DNA of 64,000 nt from JAWXCM01 sp034408745 (lineage in GTDB: Bacteria; Acidobacteriota; Terriglobia; Bryobacterales; Bryobacteraceae): positions 1 through 64,000 of the forward strand of contig JAWXCM010000393.1 in the NCBI GenBank assembly GCA_034408745.1, read 5' to 3'. The notes beneath the pieces were generated by a model. That model was not told where the DNA came from and made no database searches. It saw only the letters and a program-made list of their open reading frames with translations. The position numbers were made by a program, and so were the translations under genes. Of the stretch, positions 61,697-64,000 are shown one piece after another; the stretch's first letter is position 1, and each line of letters begins with the position of its first letter.

Positions 61697-62377
61697 GTGA
61701 CCAGCCGCCTGCACCACCAGATGATCCGCAGTCTTCTGGACCAGGGCGCCTGCCCCTCTAACTCACACCTCGCCTACGCCCTCGGCCTGACTCCGCCAGC
61801 CCTTAACATCCTGATGCAGGATCTTGAAGCGCTGCACGGCGTCGTCCTCCACCCGCATGCCCCCGAGCCGTGGGTCATACACCCCTTCTCCCTGACTCCG
61901 ACCCTCAACTGGGTAGAAGGCCAGAAGCATGGCTGGTGGGCGCCCTGTATCTGGTGCGCGCTGGGAGTGGCGACGCTGGCCGGAGGCGACGTCCGCATCC
62001 ACACGCGCTGGGAAGCGGAAACCGAACCGCTGGTGATCCATGTCCGCGACGGCCAGCCGCAGAATGCATTTTCAGGTACATGCGTCCACTTCGCCATCCC
62101 GCCCGCCCGCGCCTGGGATAACGTGCACCGGCACTGCTCCCTCGTGTTGCCATTCCGCTCCGAACTGGACATCCGCGACTGGTGCGCACGGTACAACCAG
62201 CCCCGCGGTGAGGCCGTGCCCCTCGACACGGTCGCTCTTCTCGCACGCCGGTGGTACGGCCACCACGCCGACCCGGAGTGGCGCAAATGGACCATCGACG
62301 AGGCGCAGCGCATCTTTCACGACGTCGGCCTCACCTCGACATTCTGGGACCTTGGCGCCAAAATCGGCCGGTTCTAA
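61697..62377 (+). CDS. MerB-like (alkylmercury lyase family) protein lacking the catalytic Asp
   Basis: 226 residues from GTG 61697. An N-terminal winged-helix part (HHQMIRSLLDQGACPSNSHL, then AYALGLTPPALNIL) is followed by the lyase-like domain with WWAPCIWCALGVATL and DNVHRHCSLVLPFRSELDIR. In MerB the motif is WCALDT with Cys96 and Asp99 and a second Cys159; here both cysteines are present, but Gly replaces the aspartate. No merA, merR or merT is nearby. It is therefore more likely a related thiol or metal enzyme than a functional organomercurial lyase. Confidence 0.7.
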   Translation: MTSRLHHQMIRSLLDQGACPSNSHLAYALGLTPPALNILMQDLEALHGVVLHPHAPEPWVIHPFSLTPTLNWVEGQKHGWWAPCIWCALGVATLAGGDVRIHTRWEAETEPLVIHVRDGQPQNAFSGTCVHFAIPPARAWDNVHRHCSLVLPFRSELDIRDWCARYNQPRGEAVPLDTVALLARRWYGHHADPEWRKWTIDEAQRIFHDVGLTSTFWDLGAKIGRF

Positions 62378-63159
62378 CGTGCTCCCCGCAGGAATACCCG
62401 CAGCGCAGCCGGATCGTCCGTGAGTATCCCGTCGAACCCCATCTCGACGTACTTGTTCCACTCTTCCGGCGTGTTCGCCGTGCCCGAATAGACCACCAGC
62501 CCCGCGCCCTGCAACTGCCGAACCTGGGCCACTCCCGACACATCGTCCCACCGCAGCATCAGATGCGTACCGCCGTGCTTCTTCGCAACAGCCAGATAAT
62601 CCGGCTTAAATCGACGCGCACTGAGCAAACAAATCCGCACTTCCGGATTGCGCCGCCGCATCGCATCCAGAGTCCGGTAATCCGCCGACTGCAAAATGAA
62701 CCGCGAAGCTAAGCCGTGCTTCCGAATCACCGCATCGATCTTCTCCACGAACTTCTCCGGATCCACGCCGCCCTCAACCGGCATCTTCGTCTCGCCCAGC
62801 AGCAGAGCCTTGCTCCCCGTCACCGCTGTCAGGAAGCTGTCGAGCGTCGGCATGCGCTCCCCCTGCCCGCAGTCGAACCGGGCCAGTTGCGCCAGCGTCA
62901 GCCCGCGAATCGGCCCCGCTGTCACCCCTTCGCCGCGGCAGATCTTCGCGTTCACGGTCGAATCGTGGTGAATGATCAGCCCGTCATCGGCAGTGAGGTT
63001 CATATCGAATTCCATCACCGGCACCCCGAGTGACAGCGAATGACGGAACGCGGCCAGCGTGTTCTCCGGCTTCAGAGCCCCTCCCCCGCGGTGCGCAATC
63101 ACAACGGGCATCTCCGCCCAACCGGCCGAAGCCACAAGCATTAGTGCAAGGAATCTCAT
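62374..63159 (-). CDS. Exported glycerophosphodiester phosphodiesterase
   Basis: 261 residues from ATG 63159. Signal peptide (MRFLALMLVASAGWAE), then the GDPD core VIAHRGGGALKPENTLAAFR with the HRG and E-N motifs, VMEFDMNLTADDGLIIHHDS and the C-terminal WNKYVEMGFDGILTDDPAAL. It releases glycerol-3-phosphate from lipid-derived diesters in the periplasm. Its end overlaps the MerB-like gene by four bases; its start is divergent from an enolase-superfamily gene with a 44-base gap. Confidence 0.92.
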   Translation of the reverse strand: MRFLALMLVASAGWAEMPVVIAHRGGGALKPENTLAAFRHSLSLGVPVMEFDMNLTADDGLIIHHDSTVNAKICRGEGVTAGPIRGLTLAQLARFDCGQGERMPTLDSFLTAVTGSKALLLGETKMPVEGGVDPEKFVEKIDAVIRKHGLASRFILQSADYRTLDAMRRRNPEVRICLLSARRFKPDYLAVAKKHGGTHLMLRWDDVSGVAQVRQLQGAGLVVYSGTANTPEEWNKYVEMGFDGILTDDPAALRVFLRGAR

Positions 63160-63203
63160 GCGACCAACCAGCATACCCGCAACCGCGACATAATAGTCGG
63201 GCA

Positions 63204-64000
63204 ATGACCAGACGAACCCTGTTGAAGACGCTGTTGACGGCACCGTCGGCCCTGACCTTCGCCGCCCTTGAGGCCCACGCTCAGGCCCACCGCGGCAAAG
63301 TCAAAATTACCAACATCCAGGCAATGCAGGTGCGCGACATCGCCGGCAACTGCCTGATCAAAATCGACACCGACGCGGGACTGACCGGCTACGGCGAAGC
63401 AGGCGCTTCCGGACCTATGGCCCGCAGCCGCATTGAGCATTTCAAGACCGTCCTGATTGGCCAGGATCCACTTTCCATCGAGAAACACTTCCTGAACATG
63501 CTCGCCTTCATCCACCCGTATGTCGCGCATGTGCCGACCGTCAGTGGCATCGACCTCGCCCTGTGGGACCTGGCCGGCAAGATCACCGGACAGCCCGTCA
63601 ACGTGCTGCTCGGCGGCCCGTTCCGCGACGCCATCAAGCTCTACTCGCACGGCGGCGGACTCCGGCCCCTCGACACTGGCTCATGCAAGGAGTGGGCGGC
63701 AAAGGTGAAGGTCGCGCCCGAAGGCTTCACGGCTTACAAGATCGACATCCATGGCATCGTCGGCGTGCCCGTGGGCAAGTACGCCTTCAACCTTGAGACC
63801 AGCCAGATTCGACAGGTGGCCAAGGCCTACGCCAACGTGCGCGAGGCTGTGGGCGAGTCCATCGACATCGCCGTGCACTGTCACAACGAGTTCGACACGC
63901 TTAGCGCCGTCCAGATCGCCAAAGCGGTCGAGCCCATGAACCCGCTGTTCCTCGAAGACCCCATGCCCGTGGTGCATTCGGAAGGCTGGGCCGCGCTTCG
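63204..64000 (+). CDS. Tat-exported enolase-superfamily enzyme, 5' part
   Basis: The frame is open from ATG 63204 to the window edge (265 codons). The N-terminus MTRRTLLKTLLTAPSALTFA is a twin-arginine signal. The enolase-superfamily N-terminal cap (VRDIAGNCLIKIDTDAGLTG) and barrel (SGIDLALWDLAGKITGQPVN; AVHCHNEFDTLSAVQIAKAV; NPLFLEDPMP) resemble galactonate dehydratase/mandelate racemase-type proteins, with candidate metal ligands in HCHNEFD and LEDPMP. The active-site base region beyond the edge is unseen, so the exact reaction cannot be given. Confidence 0.85.
   Translation, partial: MTRRTLLKTLLTAPSALTFAALEAHAQAHRGKVKITNIQAMQVRDIAGNCLIKIDTDAGLTGYGEAGASGPMARSRIEHFKTVLIGQDPLSIEKHFLNMLAFIHPYVAHVPTVSGIDLALWDLAGKITGQPVNVLLGGPFRDAIKLYSHGGGLRPLDTGSCKEWAAKVKVAPEGFTAYKIDIHGIVGVPVGKYAFNLETSQIRQVAKAYANVREAVGESIDIAVHCHNEFDTLSAVQIAKAVEPMNPLFLEDPMPVVHSEGWAAL

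Overview
The window is GC-rich chromosomal DNA, most likely from an Acidobacteriota bacterium of the Solibacter/Bryobacter type. This rests on recognisable families and layout, not on a search. The supporting families are a very large Oar-type TonB-dependent receptor with an N-terminal carboxypeptidase-like domain, a secreted protein ending in what looks like the Solibacter-associated TIGR03437 domain, a PEP-CTERM protein, DSD1-type PLP enzymes, a PL22-type oligogalacturonate lyase-like protein, and Tat-exported Gfo/Idh/MocA and enolase-superfamily enzymes. Start codons GTG and TTG are common, and many genes overlap by ATGA or TAATG, so most of the window is compact operons. I saw no rRNA, tRNA, CRISPR array or intact insertion sequence.

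Layout. 1-8 kb: end of an unknown gene, a TonB-like protein, a stress-type membrane protein, a FlgM-like small protein, a DUF457 membrane hydrolase with a lipid kinase, ligA with a DedA gene, and a second TonB-like protein. 8-15 kb: YceH, a DSD1 enzyme, a histidine kinase with an alpha/beta hydrolase, then a minus-strand operon of exported oxidoreductase, MetE-like methyltransferase and PL22-like propeller behind a hairpin that hides its Shine-Dalgarno. 15-17 kb: a DHFR-like protein and an ECF sigma / membrane protein / DUF4252 operon. 17-24 kb: cdaA-cdaR-glmM (c-di-AMP and cell-wall precursor) followed by two polytopic GT39-like proteins around a lipoprotein. 24.3-25.6 kb: an HTH plus nucleotidyltransferase pair bounded by 53-bp direct repeats. 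26-37 kb: DinB, HigA-like regulator, AAG glycosylase, APC permease, GT4 and PHP proteins, small secreted protein, DSD1 enzyme, and a large secreted repeat protein. 37-42 kb: bamA-skp-uma2. 42-47.6 kb: beta-barrel protein, then PEP-CTERM/DUF4331/TPR genes.

47.6-57.5 kb is the most unusual region. A decayed copy of the 3' part of skp at 47.7 kb, and a second, intact uma2 with the same upstream terminator half at 56.9 kb, look like the two ends of a duplicated skp-uma2 segment. Between them lie about 9 kb: remnants of glucarate dehydratase and a metallo-beta-lactamase, then a LacI regulator with a perfect 16-bp palindromic operator, an Oar-type receptor, two exported nucleoside-hydrolase-like proteins, an ACS-family MFS transporter and a twice-frameshifted rpiB. 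This reads as a substrate-uptake island that entered the duplicated locus and is partly decaying.

57.5-64 kb: a membrane glycosyltransferase-like protein, pgk, a YbhN-type protein, a MerB-like protein lacking the family's aspartate, an exported glycerophosphodiesterase, and the 5' part of an enolase-superfamily gene cut by the window edge. All family assignments come from reading motifs by eye.
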